Source of the DNA: JAAYJR01 sp964495655
Lineage (GTDB): Bacteria > Bacteroidota > Bacteroidia > Bacteroidales > Prolixibacteraceae
DNA: 32,884 bases
Assembly: GCA_964495655.1 (NCBI GenBank)
Contig: CAZBWK010000044.1
Span: 1-32,884 of the forward strand
Direction: 5' to 3'
Both the position numbers and the translations under genes were made by a program. Positions 26,601 through 32,884 of the stretch are shown piece by piece. The notes beneath the pieces are model-generated. The model saw only the letters and a program-made list of their open reading frames with translations, was not told where the DNA came from and searched no databases. Every line of letters begins with the position of its first letter. Positions within the stretch are counted from its first letter, which is position 1.

Positions 26601-26742
26601 TTACAGATATAACAGGAGGATCGACACTCGGAAACTCCCTGATCCCTAAAAAAGTCATCCCAATAGCTCCGAACAGTATTATAACCAGCGAAAAAACAGT
26701 AGCCAGAACAGGCCTTTTTATGCTTAATGATGAAAGACTCAT
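23674..26742 (-). CDS. RND-family efflux pump, HAE1 type
   Basis: 1022 residues, inner-membrane proton-driven exporter. The first membrane helix is at about 10-32, with two large periplasmic loops (about 35-335 and 555-860) between the usual two sets of six membrane segments. The proton-relay residues are present: Asp400-Asp401 in GLVVDDAIVMMENI and Lys912 in GLVSKNGILIVEFANQ. Those, with the FREFSIVIAGAVAISSFVALTLTPML segment, place it in the drug/hydrophobe-exporting HAE1 group rather than the metal-exporting group. The start is one base after the adaptor stop. Substrate unknown. Confidence 0.95.
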   Translation of the reverse strand: MSLSSLSIKRPVLATVFSLVIILFGAIGMTFLGIREFPSVDPPVISVNTSYPGANSDVIETQISEPLEQSINGIPGIRSLTSSSSQGRSRITVEFELSVDLETAANDVRDKVSQAQRYLPRDCDPPTVSKADADAEPIMMIAVQSPKRSLLELSEIAELTFKEQLQTISGVSSVSIWGEKRYAMRIWLDPAKLAGYQMTPLDVRNAILRENVELPAGSIEGNTTELTIRALGLMTTPEEFNNLILRQSGDQLIRVRDIGRAELGPQDLRGIMKMNGIPMVATVIIPQPGANHIDIVDDVYERLEFIKRDLPDDIGIDVGFDNTKYIRSSITEVKNTIFLAFFLVVIIIFIFLRDWRTTVIPIIVIPVALVGSFFIMYLAGFTINVLTLLAIVLSIGLVVDDAIVMMENIYVKIEQGMSPLEAGMKGSNEIFFAIIATTITLVAVFIPIVFLEGMTGRLFREFSIVIAGAVAISSFVALTLTPMLSTRFLKTHHKRSRAYNFTEKFFVRLNNIYKNSLDKFLKRRYVALVILIFAGGLIFTLWKLIPAEMAPLEDRSQMNARITAPEGATYEFIYDYAEDVAALVEKIIPERDKITAMVRGSFAFVRVVLTDPDQRERSQQEIAAELTNELRKKTKARATVVQQSTFGGRRARPPIQYVLQAPTIDKLREVLPEFMAEVNDNPIFVMPDVNLKFTKPELQIEINRDKANLLGISTQNIGQTLQLALSGQRFGYFIMNGKQYEILGELDRQDRNKPLDLKSLYIRNDKGQMVQLDNFVNLRESTAPPQLYRYNRFVSATVSANLAQGRTISEGLAEMDMIADKVLDDTFRTALDGDSKDYSESSSSLMFAFILAIVLIFLVLSAQFESFKDPIIVMMTVPLALTGALVFMWYFNITMNIFSQIGIIMLIGLVSKNGILIVEFANQRKQAGMTKQDAIKFSAAARFRPILMTSLSTILGILPLAMGLGEGAQSRVAMGTAVVGGLLISTFLTLYVVPGIYLLVSSETTNSKNNNEITSDDAQKNI

Positions 26743-26743
26743 A

Positions 26744-27862
26744 TTATTCGCTTACTAAATTTTTATTTGTAACCAGAGTATCCAGCTGAACGGGAAGCCC
26801 GTCCCTCAATTGCAGAATTGCCGTTGTCAGCAACGTATCTCCGAAATCCAGCCCTTCCCTGATCTGGATATGTGATTCTGTCCGTAATCCGGTTTTAACC
26901 TTCCTCTCACTTGCTTTGCCATTATTCAATATAAATACTTTTTCCCCTGCCATTTCAGGAATAAGCGCTTCAGAAGGAATTGAAACAGTATTTTTTATTT
27001 GTGACAGCTGAGCTCTGACGCTGGCAAAACGACCTGGTTTTAATTCTTCATTTCTGTTTGGGTATAATGCACGTGCCACGATCGTCCTGGTATTCATGTC
27101 GACTTTGGGTTCGATTGCATATACTGTTGCTCCGAATGTCTCCGGAATACCATCTATAGTAAAGCTGATGGGAAATCCCGAACTGATCTCTCCTGCATAC
27201 CTCTCGGCAATAGAAAACTCAACCTTCAGCGGACTTATTTTTACGAGCCTGACTATCTTAGTCTGGGTAGTTGCATAAGCGCCTTCGCTGATCATTCTCA
27301 ATCCTATGATCCCGTCAAACGGTGCCCGTAATTCTGTTTCGGCAATCCTGGCCTCTAAAAGCATTACATCTGCTTCCAATGCCTGTAGTTCTGTTGCAAC
27401 CTGATCATAACTCTCACGGCTTATTGCATCCCTGTCGAGGAGCTGCCGCTGCCTGAACTCCCTCTCCTGGGTAAGTTTTAGCTGAGCTTGTAATTTTAAA
27501 AGCTGTGCCTGTAAAGGTTTATCATTGATCTTTGCTAGCAACTCTCCCTTTTTTACTCTCCTGCCCTCTTCAAAATAGATCCCTACTACTTTCCCTGAAG
27601 TTTCAAATGACAATTCCACCTCTTCATCCGGCAATAATGTGGCAGTACTGTATATCAATTCACTCATGTCGGTCGGCACAAGAACGAAGCCGCTTGCAAG
27701 CAGCACCTGCTGACTTCCGGGTCCTCTTGAAGGCGGCATCATCATCAAAGAATCATCACCACTGAAAAAAAAATGTTTATATTTCGGATAAAAAATTATT
27801 CCTGCCAGTACCAATACCAGCACAATTGACATTGTTAATCTAAAAACTGTTTTTGTAGCCAC
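26744..27862 (-). CDS. RND efflux periplasmic adaptor (membrane fusion protein)
   Basis: About 372 residues. No ATG stands before the membrane helix; I chose GTG 27862, which gives a short basic lead (ATKTVFRLT) before the helix. GTG 27868, TTG 27886 and ATG 27832 are alternatives. The helix is an uncleaved anchor; no lipobox. Next come a lipoyl/barrel-sandwich half (LSFETSGKVVGIYFEEGRRVKKGELLAKI), a short coiled-coil hairpin, the second lipoyl half (ELRAPFDGIIGLRMISEGAY), a beta barrel and the membrane-proximal domain. It links the pump to the TolC-like channel. A Met-rich, Pro-rich stretch (SLMMMPPSRGPG) sits just after the anchor. First gene of the efflux operon. Confidence 0.9.
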   Translation of the reverse strand: MATKTVFRLTMSIVLVLVLAGIIFYPKYKHFFFSGDDSLMMMPPSRGPGSQQVLLASGFVLVPTDMSELIYSTATLLPDEEVELSFETSGKVVGIYFEEGRRVKKGELLAKINDKPLQAQLLKLQAQLKLTQEREFRQRQLLDRDAISRESYDQVATELQALEADVMLLEARIAETELRAPFDGIIGLRMISEGAYATTQTKIVRLVKISPLKVEFSIAERYAGEISSGFPISFTIDGIPETFGATVYAIEPKVDMNTRTIVARALYPNRNEELKPGRFASVRAQLSQIKNTVSIPSEALIPEMAGEKVFILNNGKASERKVKTGLRTESHIQIREGLDFGDTLLTTAILQLRDGLPVQLDTLVTNKNLVSE

Positions 27863-27981
27863 GTTCACATTTTTTAAACCCCGCAAAGGGAAATTTTCCT
27901 TATAACTTATTTTGACTATTGAAACTTCAAAAGGTTAAATCAAAAACATCATAAAACCTCTGTTTGTTTTAAATAAAATGA

Positions 27982-27989
27982 CAAATATA
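27982..27989 (-). promoter_or_regulatory. Candidate -7 box of the efflux operon
   Basis: On the minus strand TATATTTG fits TAnnTTTG, roughly 120 bases before the adaptor start and just after the mfd stop. No TTG is found at the expected distance. Confidence 0.35.
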
Positions 27990-28027
27990 TTATTATTTAC
28001 GCATTACCGTTACCCCGGGATGTTTGT

Positions 28028-31000
28028 TTATAAGGGTTGTGGCATGATTGCCTCTGCAGTCATATCCTCCAGTATATACCTTGCAGTTTCCACATTTGTC
28101 ACATTCTCTGCAGTGAATGTCAGTTTATGGTTCTTCTCCTGCATTCTGCCTTTGGTTCTGCCCTTTTGAACGTACCGGACAATATTCATGAACAATTGCG
28201 ACTGGTAAAAGGGTGATTGCTGGTCAGATATGAAGTAGCATATCATTTTACTCTCTTTTAAAAGGATCTTCTCCATTCCCAGCTCAATAGCTTTCCATCT
28301 AAGTTCAACAATCCCCAGCAGTTCGCGGGTCTCTCCGGGTAATTTACCAAAACGGTCTTCCAGCCCTTTTTGAAATTTCTCAAGTTGCTCTCTGTTCTCA
28401 ACATTATCCAGTTCACGATAGAGGGCCATCCGCTCCGAACTTCCCGGTATATAGCTTTCCGGTAACAGCAATTCCATATCTGTATCTATCTGGCAATCGC
28501 GGGTAAAACTGATATTAATAAATGCCCTGCCCTGCTTTTGGTCCTGATCTTTAAAGAGCTCTTTGAACTCCTCCTGCTTGAGTTCCTGCACTGCTTCATT
28601 CAATATACGGTGGTATGTTTCGAAACCTATATCGGCGATAAAACCACTCTGTTCAGCCCCGAGCAGGTTGCCTGCTCCCCTGATATCGAGGTCCTGCATT
28701 GCGATATTAAAACCGCTGCCCAGGTCGGAAAATTCCTCTATAGCTTTCAGTCTCCGCCGGGCATCAGGATTTAAAGTCGACAGTGGCGGGGTGATAAGAT
28801 AACAAAATGCTTTTTTATTAGACCTTCCCACACGGCCCCGCAATTGGTGCAGATCACTTAATCCGTAATTCTGCGCCTGATTTATGATCATTGTATTTGC
28901 ATTAGGAATGTCGAGTCCTGACTCAATAATAGTTGTAGCAATTAAAACATCATATTTACCATTTATAAAATCGAGCATGGTTTTCTCCAGCTTATGTCCT
29001 TCCATTTGTCCGTGCCCCACAGCCAGTGACGCTTCGGGCACGATCCTTTTAACAGCATCCCTTACTTCATAAATATTTTCAATACGGTTATGAATGAAGA
29101 AGACCTGGCCATTTCGCCCCAGCTCATACAGAACAGCATCTCTTATCAGCTGATCATTGAAACCGTGTACCTCGGTAATAATAGGATACCTGTTAGGGGG
29201 CGGGGTCTGGATAATTGAGAGGTCGCGGGCACCCATAAGTGAGAACTGAAGTGTTCTGGGTATCGGGGTAGCTGTCAGCACAAGTGTATCAACATTGACT
29301 TTCAACTGCTTAAGCTTCTCCTTCACGGACACTCCGAACTTCTGTTCTTCATCAACTATCAACAGGCCAAGATCTTTAAATTTCACATCTCTGCTAACCA
29401 GCCTGTGAGTTCCGATTAAAATATCAATTTGTCCGGCTTCAAGTTTTTTCAGAGTCTCCCTGATCTCTGAAGCAGATTTGAACCGGCTTATATAAGAGAT
29501 ATTGACCGGAAAATCCTTCAACCTTTCTGAAAATGTCCTGAAATGCTGCAGAGCCAAAATTGTCGTCGGCACAAGCAATGCCACCTGTTTATTATCTGCA
29601 ACGGCCTTAAAAGCTGCACGCACAGCCACTTCAGTTTTACCAAATCCCACATCTCCGCAAACTAACCTGTCCATTGGCACAGGTTTCTCCATATCCTCTT
29701 TCACAGCGGCGGTGGCTTTCTCCTGGTCGGGAGTATCCTCGTAGATAAAAGATGCCTCAAGTTCATTTTGCAGGTATGTATCCGGAGCAAAAGCAAATCC
29801 GTTTTCTGCCATCCTCAGTGCATAGAGTGATATCAGCTCCTTAGCTATATCCTTTACCTTCGCTTTGGTTCTGTTCTTCATTCTCTGCCAGGCACCGGTT
29901 CCTAACTGGTTAAGAGCAGGTTCGCTACCCTCCCTGCCCTTATATTTTGTAATCCGGTGAAGTGAATGGATATTGACCAGCAGGGAGTCATTGTTTTTAT
30001 ATACCAGCCGTATTGCTTCCTGCATTTTTCCATTTATCTCTGTATGGACAAGTCCTGCAAATTTTCCAATACCATGGTCAATATGAACAACATAATCACC
30101 CGGATGAAGCTTGTTCAGATCAGCAAGTGACACTGCTTCGCGCCTGACTTTATATGACTGCAGCTTATAGCGGTGGTAGCGCTCAAAAATCTGATGATCA
30201 GTATAGCAGCAAATTTTCAGGTCATTATCAACAAAACCCTCATTAAGAGTAAAGCTGACAGGTTTGAACTGAACTTCTGCTTTAATATCATGAAAAATAA
30301 CCTGAAGCCTCTCAATTTGCTTTTGCTGGTTTGACAGCAGAAATAACTTATATCCTGAATTTTGGTATTCCTCCATGTTTTTACCGAGAAAATCAAAGTT
30401 CCTGTGAAAAACCGGCTGGCGGGAATTAGAAAATTTAAATGCAGTACCCGGTTCAAACAGAAGGTCTGAGCCCCAGTCGCAAACAGTGCATTTCTCAAGG
30501 TTTCTTATTAATTCATCGCCCGACACTAACATCTCAGTCGGGTCAGTTACGGACTCTTCAGACAGGACAGTATCTTTAAAAATATTATTTACCTCATAAA
30601 CAAACCTGTTCAGATCGTTTCCAAGATAAATTGTTTGTCCGGGAATAAAAACGGGCAAAGATACACGCTCTCCCTCCATTTTGTCATTCTGTGTATTGGG
30701 AACGATCGTTACAATTTCTAAAGACTCGCTGGATATCTGGGTATCAATATCAAATTTTCTCATTGACTCAACAACATCTCCGAAAAAATCGAGTCGGAAC
30801 GGAATATCAGTTGAATAGGAAAAAATATCTACAATACTCCCTCTTACTGCAAATTGACCGGGCGAATAAACAAAATCCACCCTGTCGAATCCAAATTCAT
30901 TCAGGAATTCAATTATAAAAGATATGGATATCTTGTCCCCCACACTGACTTTGAGTCTGTTTTTTTCGAGGTCAGCGGGTGAAATCACTCTTTCGGCCAA

Positions 31001-31384
31001 TGCCTCCGGGTATGTTACTATTATTGACGGGGAATTACTTTCAGTTATCCGGTTAAGGGTTTCTGTTCGTTGAACAATATTCTCCTGTTCAGGTCTCCCG
31101 TATTGAATTGATCTTTTAAAAGATGAGGGAAAAAAAAGAGTGAAATCTTTTAATCCAAGGTTGTCGAGGTCGTCATAGAAATATGCTGCCCCTTCGCGGT
31201 CATCTGCCATAATGACCATAGAACGCAAAGTTTTTTTAAAAAGAACAGCTGCAAGAACAGATTTAGCAGAGCCAACGATCCCCTTCAGGTGAATCTTTTC
31301 ACCGGGAGGGGCTTTCAGCATCCCGGCAATTTCAGGAAGATGCTTATGCCCGTAAAAATATTTCAGAAATTCTTCAGGTTTCAA
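28028..31384 (-). CDS. mfd: Transcription-repair coupling factor
   Basis: 1118 residues. Mfd recognises RNA polymerase stalled at DNA damage, pushes it off and recruits UvrA. Domains in order: UvrB-like N-terminal module (about 1-350, degenerate, no functional ATP site), RNA-polymerase-interacting CarD-like domain (about 424-480, with HPGDYVVHIDHGIGKFAG), and the RecG-like translocase with Walker A GDVGFGKT (577-584) and the DEEQ box (678-681). Then come the SATPIPRTL-type motif III (read here as TATPIPRTL), the motif VI stretch QLRGRVGRS, and a C-terminal TRCF domain (from about 950). The start is a TTG whose bases overlap the upstream stop (TTGA at 31384-31381); the next ATG, codon 22, would remove part of the first conserved helix. 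Confidence 0.96.
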   Translation of the reverse strand: MKPEEFLKYFYGHKHLPEIAGMLKAPPGEKIHLKGIVGSAKSVLAAVLFKKTLRSMVIMADDREGAAYFYDDLDNLGLKDFTLFFPSSFKRSIQYGRPEQENIVQRTETLNRITESNSPSIIVTYPEALAERVISPADLEKNRLKVSVGDKISISFIIEFLNEFGFDRVDFVYSPGQFAVRGSIVDIFSYSTDIPFRLDFFGDVVESMRKFDIDTQISSESLEIVTIVPNTQNDKMEGERVSLPVFIPGQTIYLGNDLNRFVYEVNNIFKDTVLSEESVTDPTEMLVSGDELIRNLEKCTVCDWGSDLLFEPGTAFKFSNSRQPVFHRNFDFLGKNMEEYQNSGYKLFLLSNQQKQIERLQVIFHDIKAEVQFKPVSFTLNEGFVDNDLKICCYTDHQIFERYHRYKLQSYKVRREAVSLADLNKLHPGDYVVHIDHGIGKFAGLVHTEINGKMQEAIRLVYKNNDSLLVNIHSLHRITKYKGREGSEPALNQLGTGAWQRMKNRTKAKVKDIAKELISLYALRMAENGFAFAPDTYLQNELEASFIYEDTPDQEKATAAVKEDMEKPVPMDRLVCGDVGFGKTEVAVRAAFKAVADNKQVALLVPTTILALQHFRTFSERLKDFPVNISYISRFKSASEIRETLKKLEAGQIDILIGTHRLVSRDVKFKDLGLLIVDEEQKFGVSVKEKLKQLKVNVDTLVLTATPIPRTLQFSLMGARDLSIIQTPPPNRYPIITEVHGFNDQLIRDAVLYELGRNGQVFFIHNRIENIYEVRDAVKRIVPEASLAVGHGQMEGHKLEKTMLDFINGKYDVLIATTIIESGLDIPNANTMIINQAQNYGLSDLHQLRGRVGRSNKKAFCYLITPPLSTLNPDARRRLKAIEEFSDLGSGFNIAMQDLDIRGAGNLLGAEQSGFIADIGFETYHRILNEAVQELKQEEFKELFKDQDQKQGRAFINISFTRDCQIDTDMELLLPESYIPGSSERMALYRELDNVENREQLEKFQKGLEDRFGKLPGETRELLGIVELRWKAIELGMEKILLKESKMICYFISDQQSPFYQSQLFMNIVRYVQKGRTKGRMQEKNHKLTFTAENVTNVETARYILEDMTAEAIMPQPL

Positions 31385-31722
31385 TTTTTCACCCTGGTAT
31401 TTAAAGGTCTTATTTCAACCATTAAATGCTTTTTAGGTATAACCTCATCCTTTTTCACATTCAGCCTTACTATTTCACCGTCGAATGGCATCCGCACCTG
31501 ATTTTGCATCTTCATTGCTTCGAGCAGCAATATTGTCTCACCCTCCTTAACTGTATCTTTTGGTTTAACAAAAATATCTATTACAGTGCCGGGGATAAAA
31601 GAGTATAATTTATTTGGGTCGGGTGCCTGCCAGTTAACACGATTGTTAAATTTCGCGGTATATGTGGTCTTATAGACTGAACCTTCTATTATCAGGTTTT
31701 TAAGCTCTTGCTCTTCACTCAT
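31381..31722 (-). CDS. Biotinyl carrier protein of an acyl-CoA carboxylase
   Basis: 113 residues, a single biotinyl/lipoyl domain with a short N-terminal lead. The biotin-acceptor motif EAMKM is present, with Lys71 the expected biotinylation site; PGTVIDIFVKPKDTVKEGE before it and MPFDGEIVRLNVKKDEVI after it complete the two half-barrels. Standing near a carboxyltransferase subunit, it is most likely the carrier of a propionyl-CoA carboxylase or a methylmalonyl-CoA decarboxylase; the biotin carboxylase subunit is not in the window. Its stop overlaps the mfd start. Confidence 0.88.
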   Translation of the reverse strand: MSEEQELKNLIIEGSVYKTTYTAKFNNRVNWQAPDPNKLYSFIPGTVIDIFVKPKDTVKEGETILLLEAMKMQNQVRMPFDGEIVRLNVKKDEVIPKKHLMVEIRPLNTRVKN

Positions 31723-31919
31723 AAAAAACAGTTTATGTGAATTTAACTTCGTTAAAATTTAAAATTTTATATGATCAAAATAAAAAATTTTCAATGGTAT
31801 CTCCCATATATTTTAATCATACCCTTATGTGATTTTACAATCAAGCTCGTTTCATAACTGCTTATTTATAAAAAATTAGCAAAAAAGTCACTGCTGACGA
31901 GAATATTATATATCACATT

Positions 31920-32884
31920 TTAAAACGGCGGAATACCATGTTTTTTATCCGGAAGAAAGACATTCTTATTTTCAGAAACCTTTAATCCGTGAAGTATTCT
32001 GCCCCGTGTCTCTTTCGGTTCAATAACCTCATCTATATATCCCTGTGCAGCTGCCACATATGGATTTGCAAATTTTTCCTTATACTCCTGTATCTTTTGC
32101 TGGCGCACTTTATCGGGATTCTCTGCTTCTGAGATCTCTTTACGGAATACAATATTTGCAGCACCCTCAGGCCCCATAACTGCTATTTCTGCAGTTGGCC
32201 ATGCAAAGACGAAATCGGCACGCAGATGTCTGGAGTTCATAGCGATATACCCACCTCCGTAAGCCTTTCTTATAATCACTGTGATTTTGGGCACAGTGGC
32301 TTCACTGTATGCATATAAAATTTTTGCTCCGTGCCTTATCACCCCTGCATGTTCCTGGTCTACTCCGGGAAGATACCCCGGCAGGTCTTCAAGAGTGACA
32401 ATAGGAACATTAAAAGCATCGCAGTATCTGATAAAACGTGCTGCTTTATCAGAGCTGTCAGTATCAAGCACCCCGGCCAGTACCATAGGCTGGTTGGCGA
32501 CAAATCCGACGGTTTCACCATCCATTCTGCCAAAACCTATAATAATATTTGGGGCAAAGTGCTCCATGATTTCAAAAAATTCTGAATTGTCAGTGATTGA
32601 TTTGATTATTTCCCTCATATCATAAGGAATACGGGGGTCGGCCGGTACGATATCGTCAATTTTCCTTCCTTTGCGTGGAAGTTTGGGCGGGAAAGGCATC
32701 GCTTTGGAAAGGTTATTTCGCGGAATATAGCTGATCAGTTTTTTGATCTGTTCAAAACATTCCTGTTCGGTGGAAGCATAGAAGTGTGCATTACCTGTGA
32801 TTTCGGCATGGACTTTAGCTCCTCCGAGCTCTTCCATACTTATCTCTTCACCAAGCACTGACTTGATAACACCCGGACCGGTAA
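31920..32884 (-). CDS. Acyl-CoA carboxyltransferase subunit (propionyl-/methylmalonyl-CoA type), 5' truncated
   Basis: 321 codons open to the right edge; the frame continues past the in-frame GTG at 32858 as TGPGVIKS, which matches the family, so the gene's start lies outside the window. Motifs of the carboxyltransferase domain: GEEISMEELGGAKVH (N-terminal lobe, which binds the acyl-CoA in family structures), then FVANQPMVLAGVLDTDSSDKAARFIR, LPGYLPGVDQEHAGVIRHGAKIL (oxyanion region), RKAYGGGYIAMN and the closing PYVAAAQGYIDEVIEPKETR. It moves carboxyl between carboxybiotin and propionyl-CoA (or the reverse). A 197-base gap without a gene separates it from the carrier protein. Confidence 0.92.
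   Translation of the reverse strand, partial: TGPGVIKSVLGEEISMEELGGAKVHAEITGNAHFYASTEQECFEQIKKLISYIPRNNLSKAMPFPPKLPRKGRKIDDIVPADPRIPYDMREIIKSITDNSEFFEIMEHFAPNIIIGFGRMDGETVGFVANQPMVLAGVLDTDSSDKAARFIRYCDAFNVPIVTLEDLPGYLPGVDQEHAGVIRHGAKILYAYSEATVPKITVIIRKAYGGGYIAMNSRHLRADFVFAWPTAEIAVMGPEGAANIVFRKEISEAENPDKVRQQKIQEYKEKFANPYVAAAQGYIDEVIEPKETRGRILHGLKVSENKNVFLPDKKHGIPPF

Noticed and set aside
1..32884. CRISPR arrays, insertion sequences, prophage or defence islands
   Set aside because: No regularly spaced repeats, transposase, integrase, phage or known defence genes were seen; nearly all sequence is covered by recognisable chromosomal genes.

Overview
The window comes from a member of the Bacteroidota, most likely an environmental Bacteroidales/Marinilabiliales-type lineage. 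Support: a SusC/SusD pair with trailing surface lipoproteins, a secreted protease with a type IX secretion (T9SS) C-terminal tail, promoters of the Bacteroidota TTG-N19/20-TAnnTTTG type, DUF1573 and PASTA-only proteins typical of the phylum, an AT-rich intergenic base composition, and few Shine-Dalgarno sequences. MqnE indicates menaquinone synthesis by the futalosine route. MeaB and a biotin-dependent acyl-CoA carboxyltransferase indicate propionyl-/methylmalonyl-CoA metabolism.

Layout. 1-2457 (minus): DUF1573 protein, then MeaB GTPase, then the 5' part of an SMP-30/gluconolactonase-like gene that runs off the left edge. 2576-4545 (plus): an overlapping histidine kinase/response regulator pair of RprX/RprY type. 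4625-4783 (plus): ribosomal protein L34 with a near-consensus promoter. 4876-11935 (plus): MqnE, a PASTA membrane protein, RluD, D-Ala-D-Ala ligase, DnaB helicase, and an exported protein often labelled asparagine synthetase B that looks like a class I amidotransferase fold. 11947-13584 (minus): a C10 (streptopain-like) cysteine protease with a T9SS tail, convergent with the previous gene. 13755-21193 (minus): a four-gene SusC-SusD-lipoprotein-lipoprotein operon closed by a strong terminator. 21194-21582 is an AT-rich leader region. 21583-27862 (minus): RND efflux adaptor, pump, TolC-like channel, then a YjjG-type HAD phosphatase. 28028-31722 (minus): a biotinyl carrier protein overlapping mfd. 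31920-32884 (minus): carboxyltransferase subunit, truncated at the right edge.

Most of the window is housekeeping. The accessory part is 11947-21582. There a SusCD transporter with no glycan-degrading enzyme sits next to a secreted cysteine protease, which suggests peptide rather than glycan capture (inference). Two regulatory arrangements there deserve attention: a terminator that carries the -33 element of the next gene's promoter, and a terminator-like hairpin in the leader of susC. I see no CRISPR array, tRNA, rRNA, insertion sequence or prophage.
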